DNA from: Candidatus Endobugula sertula
Lineage (GTDB): Bacteria > Pseudomonadota > Gammaproteobacteria > Pseudomonadales > Cellvibrionaceae
Assembly (NCBI GenBank): GCA_001723645.1
Contig: MDLC01000010.1
Coordinates: 21,057-85,056, forward strand
DNA: 64,000 bases
Direction: 5' to 3'
A program made the translations under genes and the position numbers. The notes beneath the pieces are model-generated. The model did no database searches and had not been told where the DNA came from. It saw only the letters and a program-made list of their open reading frames with translations. Of this stretch, positions 9,501 through 18,864 are shown one piece after another (positions within the stretch are counted from its first letter, which is position 1; every line of letters starts with the position of its first letter).

Positions 9501-10108
9501 ATTGGCTCAATAACATCCGTGGTTAAAGGATTATCGGCAAAGACATCAAAAGGAAGAAAATAATCCAGTGTCAGCAATGGCATTGGCTTAACATAGATAG
9601 TGTCTGGAGCAACTTCGATTGCACCCTCAACACCATCTAAGCGGTAGTTAAAGGTCGCACCCACAAAATATAATTTGCCCGAAGAAACACCATCACTGGC
9701 GCCTGGAGCAGGAATAATTAGCCATGTGGCATTAGCCGTCTGCCCTCCTGCTAAAGTTCCATTACCAGAAATATCATTAATACCATCGAGGTGGTTGATA
9801 CGAATAAAGAATTTAGCCGTAGTATCATCAGGGTTATTGGTCGCAATCACCGTTTCGCCCAGTTCGTCTTTAAACTCGACAACAACATGAATGTTTTCAA
9901 TCGTTTTATCGGCTAGTGTGTTTTCTATTTTTAAAGTGGCTTCGAATGCTTGGCGCTCGATGGTGAGTTCTTGGGCAATCTCTATTTTAACTTCTGCACA
10001 GACGGTTTCTTGAGCGAAAGAGTATACTGGTACTAGAAGTAGAAAAATAACAGTAGGGAGGAAAGAGGAAAGCTTTCCTCTTAAGATAGACATCCGTTTA
10101 ACAAACAT
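6500..10108 (-). CDS. Large exported leucine-rich-repeat protein with Ig-like and calcium-repeat segments
   Basis: The protein has about 1,200 residues. The ATG at 10108 was chosen because AGGAG lies 11 nt upstream. The in-frame GTG at 10132 precedes that ribosome site. A signal peptide ends near VYSFAQE. Then come beta-rich domains, a cadherin/putative-Ig-like domain (PPVLQFIPL to YEFQIEASDG), and Asp-rich DIDGDGLLDSWE and DFDGDGVLDRDE motifs of the thrombospondin type 3/calcium-binding kind. The C-terminal third is a solenoid of about 21-residue leucine-rich repeats with the pattern LxxLxVxxNxLxxLDVSxL. It probably sits on the surface or is secreted and binds protein partners. The stop at 6500 looks premature (see the tail at 6327-6509). 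It heads the run that continues to the FN3 gene. Confidence 0.85.
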   Translation of the reverse strand: MFVKRMSILRGKLSSFLPTVIFLLLVPVYSFAQETVCAEVKIEIAQELTIERQAFEATLKIENTLADKTIENIHVVVEFKDELGETVIATNNPDDTTAKFFIRINHLDGINDISGNGTLAGGQTANATWLIIPAPGASDGVSSGKLYFVGATFNYRLDGVEGAIEVAPDTIYVKPMPLLTLDYFLPFDVFADNPLTTDVIEPIEPFTLGIRIQNNGNGLGRSIKIESAQPEIVENEQELLIDFTLLNSYVQDEPINNSLLMMFGDIPAGESKMGRWNMQTTLSGRFKEFTAEYSHADELGGELTSLIEAANTHTLIRDVVVDAPGRDNVKDFLAYELSSGAGDIYIYESNSTTSPVTNQSGSATLSNNATTLHFSSTSGFVYAQVTDPYSGAKEIDRVIRNDGKQISTDNVWFSKSYNKASKELSYHLNIFDVNSSGQYALSYTDPEIIPNPPVLQFIPLKTTYEGNTIAFLVEATDADGTTPTIAASGLPEGANFVDQNDGTGVLSWTPSVGQEGNYEFQIEASDGELNAYQTVTIVVNSELDIDGDGLLDSWELEHFGDLSRDGSGDFDGDGVLDRDEEKNGTDPLAINLAVMESPVEGATLADSSVQFSWTDVKADRYELDIGTTQGAHNILHDLQVMDTETVIDNLPADGQALYLRLWTVFGNVKGFNDYIYNAVPEKLISSVHFPDENLRLCIAEYAQERNWLYVHQVTNVDCELKQINDATGIEQLTQLRRLNLLNNNISTINVSTLRELRVLNLGYNQLTEIDVSGLVNLTVLHLWSNTLTTLDVSDLTQLKVLHVDTNQLDELNVSTLLDLRSLHVGNNRLSALTVSSLDKLQFLWAYNNQLSKMDVSNLLALRRLNVSNNALAVLDVSKLLNLTELKAANNEIAVIATENLSSLQSLDMSNNLLSEITLSNSDKITRLEVSNNSLSDIQVAHMSGLESFNIHNNQLTSLNLLGLNALVTVNAYSNQLTSLQVTGLQKLIKLHVDKNRLSTLNLSGLSALESLHITHNLLTEVNVTESVNLNRLWAYNNFLVALNVSGLENIVILDASNNELTSLDISSSLTLKDLRLDDNNLETLDVAALTHLEYLNVNYNNLEELKVDNLINLTHLHATYNQITDINVSNLVGLTEFTIWSNRLRVLDASSLVLLTRLHVDNNELVSLNIANLVNLTSLNIAGNSLDVLDISHLSNLEHYWE

Positions 10109-10683
10109 ACCCTTTAATACTCCTGAAAACACACATAAGCGCTAATTGTTGTTCTATACGCCATTTTTTATCTGGAATGAGACTATAAAAGCATATATAA
10201 ATAAAATCAAATAACTTATGGCTATATTTAAATATGCGCCAATCTTGTACTTTTTTCTCATCCATCACTGCTTATTAATCAACCTGCGCGCTACAAATAG
10301 AGCCAAACTGAACACGCCTTTCTATTACGAACACCTCTCCCTCACTCTACTTTTCGTTAGAATAGCGACCTTACCTAGTGACACCACTATGGGGTCCTGG
10401 GGATATTCCCCCCATGATGTAACACTTCCGTCTGTAGCCCAGATATGATAATGCCTACAGAGAGGGGTTCTGTTTTAAAAATCATACATGGATCGGCATC
10501 GGTCTGATCATTTTTATTGGATTTAACAACGAGCTTGACGAATTGTGGGCTGATTAATCGTTGCTTTGGCGCTTACTTTAGACATATTGATGAGAGGTGT
10601 GGGGAATACCATTCCCTTAAAGATGGCTTAGAAATCAATAAAATTTGTGAATAGCTAGCATCGGTTAATCGTTTACCCCACAA
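10109..10683. other. Intergenic stretch of about 575 bp without a supported gene
   Basis: This lies between the candidate immunity gene and the LRR gene start, both on the minus strand, so it should hold the LRR promoter and the end of the RHS transcript. One hairpin-like element is visible at about 10389-10415 (atgggg pairing with ccccat, with an inner gggg/cccc pair), but no clear T-run follows on either strand. A 76-codon plus-strand reading frame at 10218-10448 has no ribosome site and no family resemblance. Confidence 0.5.
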
Positions 10684-11160
10684 TTATAACTTTCCATGCT
10701 CAGTCCTATCAATAGCAGATGCATGAGACATATCTGACTTCCCTAATTTTACATCGCCAACTTCTATGGTTTTGCCATGATAAAAGGACTTTGGCTTTTT
10801 AAATTCAATAGTAGAAATGTACCCCTCAAAAAATGTGACATGAGCATGCTGCTTTTTCTTATTTATGATCAATTCTACCTTAAGCAGTAAGTCTTGAAAT
10901 TGATCGTCTTTAATTTTATAAGCTTCGTTTTTATTATAAAAAATAACAGTGTTGACACGGCTATTGTTCATTCTTTGGATAAAAAATTTTTGGTGTAATT
11001 GTGTCTCTAGTAAGGATGAAATATTATGTCCAAGATTTTTTTTGACTGCATCAAGCATTACTACCTCGATAGGTCTCAACCTCCAACTTCCTTCACCTGT
11101 AATAAAAAGTGAGAAGTCCCAACAGCGATATAATATTTCTTTTAACCTTTCAACAACCAT
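10684..11160 (-). CDS. Candidate immunity protein coupled to the RHS C-terminus
   Basis: The protein has 158 residues and belongs to no family I recognise. The ATG at 11160 overlaps the RHS stop as TAATG, so translation is coupled; reading frame upstream of it lies inside the RHS gene. There is no signal peptide or membrane segment, so it is cytoplasmic. It begins VVERLKEILYRCWDFSLF and carries mixed alpha/beta sequence with many Lys residues toward the end. A small, unrelated cytoplasmic gene directly after an RHS toxin end is the standard position of the cognate immunity gene in polymorphic toxin systems. That role is inferred from position only. Confidence 0.6.
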   Translation of the reverse strand: MVVERLKEILYRCWDFSLFITGEGSWRLRPIEVVMLDAVKKNLGHNISSLLETQLHQKFFIQRMNNSRVNTVIFYNKNEAYKIKDDQFQDLLLKVELIINKKKQHAHVTFFEGYISTIEFKKPKSFYHGKTIEVGDVKLGKSDMSHASAIDRTEHGKL

Positions 11161-12164
11161 TATTTTTTGCAGTCGCATTCCGAGCTGGAGCCTGCTGCTG
11201 CAGAATCTGCTGCGCCCGAAGCTGCTGTTCCTTTTAACCAATCTGGAATGCGGTCAGCGGCTCTGAGAGGCAATGGTAACTTTCTTCCTCCACCTCTAAT
11301 GGTTGCCGCTTTATCATGCAGATGATGCCGCCTTGGGTTCACCCAACTACCATTCAAGCCTCCACGTTTATTTAAAGCTTTGTTCAGACCTCCACGAGTA
11401 TATCTATTCACCGCTTTTCTTGAAATACTATGAGACCAAACTTTACCGTGCACTCTAGTCAACGATCTCGGTCCATAACGAAGAAATGCGGCTTTACTCA
11501 AACCACCACCTAAAGCACCTAAGCCACCAGCAAGTAATAAATCAGTAGCTGATGCGCAAGGGTTAGTTAAATATTCTAAACCCGCTCCTATTGCAAACCC
11601 TATCAACTGAGGTACAAATTCTCCTGCTGGATCAGTATATATTAATGGGTTTTGATGTGCGTATGCATAGGTATTCGGACCATCAAATAAGCCTAATGTA
11701 TCTGACTGCGCATACCCACCGATAACAGGGTCATAATACCTTGTGAGGTTGTAATACAGACCTGTTTCTTGATCGTGGTATTGCCCTGAAAAACGCAAAT
11801 TATTTTCAACCGTACTCGCAACAACAGAAAGTTCACCAAAGCTTTGATAGTTAGACTGCCAAACAATATTACCATTTGCATCAACAATCTCATGAGCTGT
11901 TCCGAGATGATCTCTTAAATAATGATAAAGTTGATTCTGTTCAATAAAAGCTAAAGGTGTTATGCCTTCGAAAATATAACGTCTTTGTACTCCATTATTA
12001 TTTTCACCCATGACATTAGAGTCTGCCCAATAAAATTGAGTGTTAGTGTTTTCAAGGTTATTTGTCTTTAACCATCGCCGCCTCATTGGACCATAGGCAT
12101 AACTATAATCCATTGTTGGAGTGGTTGCTGGATCACTATCAGGGTAGACTTGATAACGCGTAAG
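11160..12164 (-). pseudogene. RHS protein, C-terminal part: end of RHS core plus variable toxin-like tail
   Basis: This part is in the same frame as the RHS body upstream, separated from it only by one TAG codon (12165-12167). It carries the classical RHS core end: HLGTAHEIVDANG, FSGQYHDQETGLYYNLTRYY, then GGYAQSDTLGLFDGPNTYAY and the junction NPLIYTDPAGEF. After that junction about 150 residues are unrelated to RHS repeats: a Gly/Ala-rich hydrophobic stretch, a basic segment with SWVNPRRHHLHDK, and a Ser/Ala tail ending ECDCKK. In RHS toxins this is the variable effector domain. I cannot assign its activity. If translated alone it could start at ATG 12113, but no ribosome site is apparent. 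Confidence 0.75.
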
Positions 12165-14366
12165 CTAATCCAGGCTATTATAGGTATAGCGTTCTACTTC
12201 ACCTGTCGCTTTATTGGTTTTTTGAGTTCGATTACCGTTGACATCATAGGTATAAGTAAAACTATCATCCTCGGTAATGCGATTAGCCACATCAAATTGT
12301 GCATTATTATTTTGACGATTACCTAACGCATCATAGCTAAAAACTTCCGGCATAGTCGGTGACTGAACATTCGTCAGGCGGCTGGCATCATCATAGCTAT
12401 ACGCTCGCGTCTCATCTGCAATACCCTGCCACTGGCTAATGCGACTCGCTTGATCGTATTGATATTGATAACTACGCTGACTCACCCCATGGTTAATGCC
12501 CGTTAACTGGTTAGCGACATCATATTGTGCGGTGGTATCGTTCACGACATCACGATCCAGTATCGTTAATTGCCCTAGAGCGTCATACGTGTATTGATAG
12601 GTAGACCCGCTGACATCCAGTTGATTCAATAAGCCTCTCTGATCAAATTGATGAGTTTGCGTAATTCCTAAACTGGCTAATTGAGTGACTTCATCTTCTG
12701 TATTGTATTGGTAGGTGGTAGTTTGTCCGTTAAGGGTTTCACTGACTTTACGACCAAAATCATCATAAGCCAGTGTTACAGTGCCTGTACCATTGCGGGT
12801 AGTCATTACTTCATCTCTAAGATTGTAGCTATAAGTATAGGTATCCTCACTGCCAACGGTACGCCTTGTTAATCGCTTGGCAGCATCATACGTCATACTG
12901 AGAACAATATTATCAGGGCGTGTAATTTGCGAAACTAAATTATCATTGCGATATTGATAGTTATAGGTTGTACCATCGTAAAAAGTGCGTTGACTCTCTC
13001 GTCCAAAATTATCATAACTATATTGCACAGTTTGACCATTAGGTGTTGTGACTTGTGTAATACGATCTGCTGCATCATAAGAATACGCGGTGGTATCGCC
13101 ATTACCATCTGTATAAGCAACCGTACGATCCAATGCATCGTATTGATACTGTATCACTTCGCCCGCAGGGTTGGTTGTTTGTACGGTGTTATTTAGCGCA
13201 TCATACTGATGCTGCGTTACACGATTCAGTGCATCGGCTTGAGTTAAACGCATTCCCTGTGCGTTATAAGTCATGTTGGTTTGATTGCCTAGTGCATTAG
13301 TGCTCCGTTGTAAATCACCTTGAGCGTTCCATGTGAGTGTCGTTACTGCATTGGTAGGGTCGGTAATGGTCAGTGGGTTACCATTGGTATCATAAGTAAT
13401 GGCAGTGACTCGCCCACTTCTTGAGGTCATCGTCAGTGGCCAGGGTTTTTCATTATCATAGGTTGCCGCCGCGGTTCCTCGTGTATCAGAGTGAGTGAGG
13501 AGGTTGCTGTATTGATCATAGGTGTAGCTATATTCTGTTCCCGATGGATCAACCATACGGGTTAATAAGCTATCTCCATCACGATCATAAACCCAGGTAC
13601 GGCTTAAGGGCGCTTCCACTCGGGTGTACTGCCCAGATTGATTATAGGTAAATACCCAACGACTATTTTGACTATCGGTTTTTGTGACGCGACGATTCGC
13701 AGTATCATACTGATAGCTAAAGGTATTTTCATACTCTTTATAAGACGCAACACGTTCACCACCGTATGTTACTTCTGTTTCCACCACACCGGTTTCATCA
13801 GTTACACGCGTGAGCTGGCTATAGGTTTGCCCATCACCCGTCGCTTGGTAAGATTGATAGGTGTACTGACGAACACCACCCAATGGGTCAGTCACTGAGA
13901 TAAGATTAGCATCGGCATCATAGCCATATTGCCATTCTCTGTTTGTGTGATCACGAATAATAGAGACCAGTCCATTGGCATTGTATTCATAGGTGAGTGA
14001 ACGACCATTAGTATCCGCTTTTTGGGTTAAGCGTCCTTGAGCATCATAGGTATAATTAATGGCATTACCATTGCGATCAACATCAGACTGTAAGCGCCCT
14101 AGTTCACTGTAAATACTATAACTGCCATCACGGCGTTGCAGACGACCGCTATTGTCTGTTTGACGAGTGACCACATCAAATAAGCCCGGAGCCACAAACG
14201 TACCATTCAGTTGTTCTGCATATGCATAGCGTTTGCCATTAGGGAGGCGACGAATAAATTCACGCACTTGTGTGGTGACATTGGTCGTTTCATCCACTTC
14301 GTAACGCACGGTATAAATCAAACCGTTATCGCAACTCATACTCCAACCGTTACCCAATAAGCCCAC
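12165..14366 (-). pseudogene. RHS/YD-repeat protein, central repeat body
   Basis: About 720 residues of YD repeats with the usual pattern (YxYDxxGRLTxxxxxxG), for example NYTYDAQGRLTQKAD and YSYDAADRITQV. Such repeats build a beta-barrel shell that encloses a C-terminal effector. The segment starts out of frame with the signal-peptide fragment (14336-14716): the expected sequence VDRTFNSHDPRVGLLGNGWS is present but shifted by one base. It ends at TAG after YTYNSLD, where RHS proteins normally read on with QLTRYQV; CAG to TAG is a single change and the frame continues downstream. The whole gene, repaired, would be about 1,185 residues (11160-14716). Confidence 0.8.
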
Positions 14367-14716
14367 ACGAGGGTCATGCGAATTAAAGGTACGATCGACC
14401 GAAATGCTGGACGACCTTTTAATACAATATCCGTTTCACTCCAAATCAGTTGCCCTGTGGCTAAATAGACCGGGGAGCCTGTGCTACTGCCATTACAGGG
14501 ATCATTTTCACACTCTGGTCCTTCACAGGGACCGGGATCATTAGGATCATTAGGGTTAGTGGTATCGTGCCCCTGGTCCCATGGAAAGTGAAACGCCTGT
14601 ACCGGGGCAATAGCGGTTAAACAAAGAAAGGCCAGTAAGACCACTAACAGGGGGTTTAGTAACTGGCTAACATGATGAGTATGCAATGATGTACTGGCAA
14701 TGGTATGTCGGTTCAT
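14336..14716 (-). pseudogene. RHS protein, N-terminal fragment with Sec signal peptide and DUF6531-like start
   Basis: ATG at 14716 with GGGAG upstream, 14 nt after the previous gene's stop. Residues about 18-41 form a signal peptide ending PVQA. A Pro/Asn/Asp-rich linker with four Cys follows, then SPVYLATGQLIWSETDIVL, typical of the N-terminal domain found in RHS/wall-associated proteins. From about 14406 the frame shifts. The last 16 codons are out-of-frame, and adding one base near the TTT run at about 14408-14410 restores VDRTFNSHDPR of the next segment. The signal peptide indicates export through Sec rather than as a typical cytoplasmic T6SS-loaded RHS. Confidence 0.75.
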
Positions 14717-14729
14717 GGTGATCTCCCTG

Positions 14730-15140
14730 TTACTGGTTGACCAGCGCTTGTATTTGGGTAGAGACGGTCTCTAATTCGCGGGCAATGCGGTCATATTCTG
14801 CTTGTTGCGCAGGATGTTGAGCCAGATAGTCATCAATGGCTTGGCGATGTTGGGTCGCCCATGCCAGTGCACTGGAGAGGGTCATGCCATATTGCTGGAA
14901 GACGTCATCCACTTGTTGTTGAGTATCACTATCGCCTGCTAGTTGGGTATCCAAACCCGCATTGGCTTGCAGTAACGCCAAGCGATCCCTGACTCCATCC
15001 AGGGTAATTTGCCGTGCTTCCAGTTCCATCGCCACGTAGTCCGCTGCGGTCAGGGTTTCTACTTGGCTCAGTGAGAAGGCGCACAGGCAAGCCGTTAATG
15101 CTGAAGCTCTTAGTATTGTCTTTAATAATTGCGTATTCAT
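14730..15140 (-). CDS. Small exported helical protein in the RHS operon
   Basis: The protein has 136 residues from ATG 15140, chosen because GGGAG lies 7 nt upstream; the TTG two codons earlier is unlikely. A signal peptide covers about residues 1-30. The rest is predicted mainly helical and rich in Gln, Ala and Leu, with coiled-coil character (QAEYDRIARELETVSTQIQ). No family was recognised. It lies 14 nt before the RHS start and 12 nt after the repaired end of the PKD gene, so it should be co-translated with both. A periplasmic chaperone or adaptor for the RHS protein is a guess from position. Confidence 0.7.
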   Translation of the reverse strand: MNTQLLKTILRASALTACLCAFSLSQVETLTAADYVAMELEARQITLDGVRDRLALLQANAGLDTQLAGDSDTQQQVDDVFQQYGMTLSSALAWATQHRQAIDDYLAQHPAQQAEYDRIARELETVSTQIQALVNQ

Positions 15141-15151
15141 AATCAATCTCC

Positions 15152-16649
15152 CTAGTAAAAGACGCGTTGCAGTGCATACACGGTTAAGGATTGATGGCCG
15201 CTACTGTCTACACCTGACACCCAAGCGGTAGGTGCCAGGAGCCACATAGTTGCCGCTGTTGTCACGACCGTCCCAAGTAATGGTGTTATTCCCTGCGACT
15301 AAATTGGTGTAGGTGAAGGTCGCCACAGTAGCACCACTGTCGGTATCGTTAATGGTGAGTTTTACATCACCAGCCCGATTCAGTTCTACGGCAATGCTAC
15401 TCACACTGGGTGAACTCACCATCATTTGTGTAGGCTGGAAGATAGAAGGCGATGCACTAACGGTACTGACATGTACACCACTGCGCACATAAATCGCATT
15501 ATCCGGCAAGGTATAAGCAAAAATACCAAACAGAAAACGGTCATTCCTCGGCGCTTCGATCAATTGCCCCTCCGAGTTTTCTCCGTTCCAAGTGACGACA
15601 TGGGAGCCTCGACCTAAGGGCTGCCGTTGCAGGAAGGTCACCAGCCGCGTATTGGTATTATACAATCCCATAAAGGCGGTGACTTCTGAGGCACGACTGA
15701 GGGTAAAGGTAATATCCAGTGGATCACCTGCCAGTGGCGAGAAACTGGAGGGGATACGGCTTCGAGGTGGGTTGCTTTGACTACCTCCCGTGGTAAGTGC
15801 CAAATCAAAACGTTGTTCAACGCCATCAATACGATACCGTAGAATGGCTCGATAATCACCCTCTGTAACGGTAACCCCTGTATCATTGGTTCCATTCCAC
15901 ACATCATCATAGCTACCTGCAGTGCGTGTGGTATAAGGCACCAGTGTACGGATTCGCTGTCCATCGCGATCTTCAATCACTAGGCTGATTTCAGTATCAC
16001 CACCCAAGGTAGTACTCACCGTTGCCGTCTCACTATTGGCCGGGTCAATGGTGTCAATACTGACACTCAGGCTGAGTTGCGGCTCCACAAATACCTGTGT
16101 CACATCCTCTGCCTGTTGGTTACCAGAGTCTGTGACACGTACACGCGGATAAAACGTCCCTATCGCGCTGTAAGTCGTTTGCAGGCTAGCGGTCGTGGTC
16201 ATTTGGTCATAAGTCCCATCACCATCTACATCCCATTCATATTGATCAATCGTACCACCATCAGGATCAGTGGCAGCGGCTGATAAGTTAACCACTAATG
16301 GGGGATTACCTTGTGAAGGAGAGGCCGTGAGTGTCACGGTTGGGCTGCCGATTGCCAAAGCATTGACTTCCAATGTCGGAATCGTGAGGATAGTCACGGC
16401 TCCAAGGTTATCTGTCACACGCACCTGCGCCTGAAAAGAGCCTTCGGTGTTATAGATATGAGAGGTCGTTCCTGTCGTTGTGGTCTGATCAAAAGTACCA
16501 TCGCCCTCAAAATCCCATTCAAACTGAGCAATGCCATCACTATCGGTCGCCGTGGCGCTAAAGTTAACGGTCAATGGCACTTGACCATTAGAAGGGGTGA
16601 GGTTAACCGATACAACGGGCACTTCGTTATTGACGCTAATCACTACCAC
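15152..16649 (-). pseudogene. PKD/FlgD-like exported protein, C-terminal segment (frameshifted)
   Basis: This continues the DUF11/PKD protein of 16643-17710 in another frame. Two PKD-type domains are visible (EWDFEGDGTFD and YEWDVDGDGTYD with RVRVTD ends), followed by two or three FlgD-Ig-like domains with the signature WNGTNDTG, TWNGENSEG and TWDGRDNSGNYVAPGTYRLGV. One C missing at the GGGG run on the plus strand (16656-16659) explains the first shift. A second shift at the CCC run (15220-15222) diverts the end: the expected ending SGVDSSGHQSLTVYALQR is present in the next frame with a TAG at 15152, just before the ribosome site of the next gene. The two shifts cancel, so the original gene is 853 codons. 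Confidence 0.7.
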
Positions 16650-17710
16650 ACCCGTGGGGCTTGTTCACCCTGATTATCCGTCACCCGCAAGGTGGCGTTG
16701 TAAGTGCCTGGAGTGTTATAGGTAAAGGATTGATCACGCCCTACCGTCTCACTACGATCGTAGCTACCGTTACCTTCGAAGTCCCATTCGTAACGAATAA
16801 TGGCATTGCTCGTGGTGGCATTCGGAGTAAAGATCACTGTAAGAGGCGCACCACCACTACTGGGTATAGCACTGGGTAATGCCGCTAATGGATTGACACT
16901 CACACCGTTATAATAACTACTATCTTCATCATTCACCACTGAGCTGCCGTGCCCTTGGGCGGTGACTTTACCCACATTTTGGTATTGACCTTCAATCACT
17001 GTGCCAGACGTATGACAAGTTTGCGTTTGCCCAATCGCAAGTGTGTCAATCTCACAGACTATCGTTGCCGATGTAGTCGTAGGTTGTACCTGCTCATCAG
17101 TAATAACAACATTCGTTAAATCCACATCACCGGTATTGGTCACACTAAACAACCAGCTTACCGTATCATCAACAAACAACTCCGGCCCTGGTGCGACATC
17201 CGCATCTTGACCTTGGGTCGTTTTTTCCAAGTCGATAGAGGGGTTACCCAATGTGCCTAAGTAGTGGCTTCTATCCACATCTCGATCCCATTGCCACCAA
17301 CGGCGTCCATGAGCCACGGCAATACCGGTATTGCGGTATTGTCCTTCTTTTGCGGTCCCTTCCAAGGTACAACGCTGACTTTCGTCACGCTTAAGACGCC
17401 GTAAGGTACACACCTTAGTTAAGCGACCCGACCACCAGCTATTGGGGTCGGGGGCACGATCATACACATCAACACGTTGTAATGTTCTTCTGCCCGTATT
17501 CGTGACCGTATAGGTCCAGGTAATAGGAGTACCTAGTAATAGTTCGGAACCTGGGGGACTATCAGCATCCACTCCATTAGTGGTGGTTTCAATGGTCACA
17601 TCAAAACGGGGGTTCCACCAAGAGGCCTGAGCTTGTGTCATCGGTAGCATCAAACCGATGAGTATGAATAACCACCCGATAGGTTGACGTTGTTGGTATC
17701 TTCCATTCAT
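16643..17710 (-). pseudogene. DUF11/PKD exported protein, N-terminal segment
   Basis: Starts at ATG 17710 (AAGG upstream); the GTG three codons earlier is less likely. A signal peptide ends near TQAQA (about residue 30). Two domains of the DUF11/conserved-repeat type follow (GTPITWTYTVTNTGRRTL and DTVSWLFSVTNTGDVDLTNV), then a PKD-like domain (YEWDFEGNGSYD). The frame breaks after NQGEQAP at a C run; the fragment then ends with RVW and TAG at 16643, while the next segment carries on the domain sequence. Beta-sandwich domains of this kind are common in secreted and surface proteins; no enzymatic motif was seen. Confidence 0.75.
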
Positions 17711-17742
17711 AGGGCTCACCCTTAGGTTATTGATTCACATAG

Positions 17743-18861
17743 TTATGGTATCGCATCAAGCAATTTAACAACGTGACTCAATGCTGTAGGTATTTCAATC
17801 GCTAAACTTTTTACACCCACTTGTCCGTTAAAACCGGAGACATTCACGGTGACCCGATGTATGCCAGGTTCCAGACCCGCAGGATTCCAACGCCAGTTTA
17901 ACGGCACATACCCTTGCTCTTCTTCGGATAAAAACTGTTCATCCACAAAGAAGGCGACTTCATACAGACTTTGTTGCATCGCCCAACGGTCTTCCTCATG
18001 CATAGTGACTTTTAATGTCACAGGGCCGAAGACAACCGGAATGCCCTCTTTATTTTTAGGTAGTTTCTCAACGATCTCCAGGTTAATTCGTGGAGCAATA
18101 TCCACAGAACGCGGTAAATAATAATGGCGAGATATCCGTTGTCCATCTCGCTCAAACGCCACTTCACTCAAATCGGGCATACTGGATGACCAGCCGTTAT
18201 GTTTACGCCAAGCAGCGTAGTCCAGTGTTTTATTACCAACGGTCAGAATGGTGTGATCCGGCAAAGTAAAACCCGTGACCAGTAACGCCAACTGATCGCT
18301 GCCTGTGAGTTTTTTTAGGTTGTCTTGGTCATAGCCATTCCAAAAGACGACATTGCGCCCCTGGCCTCGCACTTGCCAATGCAAAATAGACTTCAACAAA
18401 GGGCCAGATTTAACCCCTGCCCTGGCGAGTACCCGCGTGGGCTTTTCCAATTGAAAAACAATCTGTCCTTCGTTATTGAGTTGTGGGGTGATAGTGATTT
18501 CTTCACCACCACTGGTATGGCGAGGGTCAAGTGTATGTGTGGTTTTATCAGTGACTAGTTCAACGACTGGTGTATACGCTTCATTAGGCACAATAGTGTT
18601 ATGGCTGTCTTTCCCATCCCACACTATAGTATGCGTACCTATTGTTAATGGCTTACCACTGGATAGGGTACGCACCCAATCACCATCAGCGGTATACAGT
18701 GAAACAGCAAGTTTTCCGGGTTCAGTGATACTGATGGGCAAGACAAAGTGCTTTTTCGATGTAGGATTAAATGCTTGTGCTGGATAAGGCTCAATACTTA
18801 CCGCCGCATTTACCGTTACATTCAGTATTAAGCCAAACATCAATGTTATCCAAAACGTCAC
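17743..18861 (-). CDS. Exported FlgD/Ig-like beta-sandwich protein
   Basis: The protein has 372 residues. The start is GTG 18861, with GGAGG 8 nt upstream inside the end of the preceding gene's stop region. A signal peptide covers about residues 1-19. Two FlgD-Ig-like modules are visible: one with KLAVSLYTADGDWVRTL and HTIVWDGKDSHN, the other with RNVVFWNGYDQDN. The C-terminal part ends with an Ig-like strand set (GIHRVTVNVSGFNGQ). It resembles the C-terminal modules of the PKD protein downstream, so the two may interact or share an origin. It is intact and lies 32 nt before the PKD gene. Confidence 0.7.
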   Translation of the reverse strand: MTFWITLMFGLILNVTVNAAVSIEPYPAQAFNPTSKKHFVLPISITEPGKLAVSLYTADGDWVRTLSSGKPLTIGTHTIVWDGKDSHNTIVPNEAYTPVVELVTDKTTHTLDPRHTSGGEEITITPQLNNEGQIVFQLEKPTRVLARAGVKSGPLLKSILHWQVRGQGRNVVFWNGYDQDNLKKLTGSDQLALLVTGFTLPDHTILTVGNKTLDYAAWRKHNGWSSSMPDLSEVAFERDGQRISRHYYLPRSVDIAPRINLEIVEKLPKNKEGIPVVFGPVTLKVTMHEEDRWAMQQSLYEVAFFVDEQFLSEEEQGYVPLNWRWNPAGLEPGIHRVTVNVSGFNGQVGVKSLAIEIPTALSHVVKLLDAIP

Positions 18862-18864
18862 GTG

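Noticed and set aside
10218..10448. 76-codon plus-strand reading frame before the LRR gene
   Set aside because: No ribosome site, no signal or domain, and Thr/Ser/Leu-rich sequence typical of non-coding frames.
12165..14366. DNA tandem repeat or CRISPR-like array in the RHS body
   Set aside because: The periodicity is the YD protein repeat; DNA units differ in length and sequence and there are no identical spacers-and-repeats.
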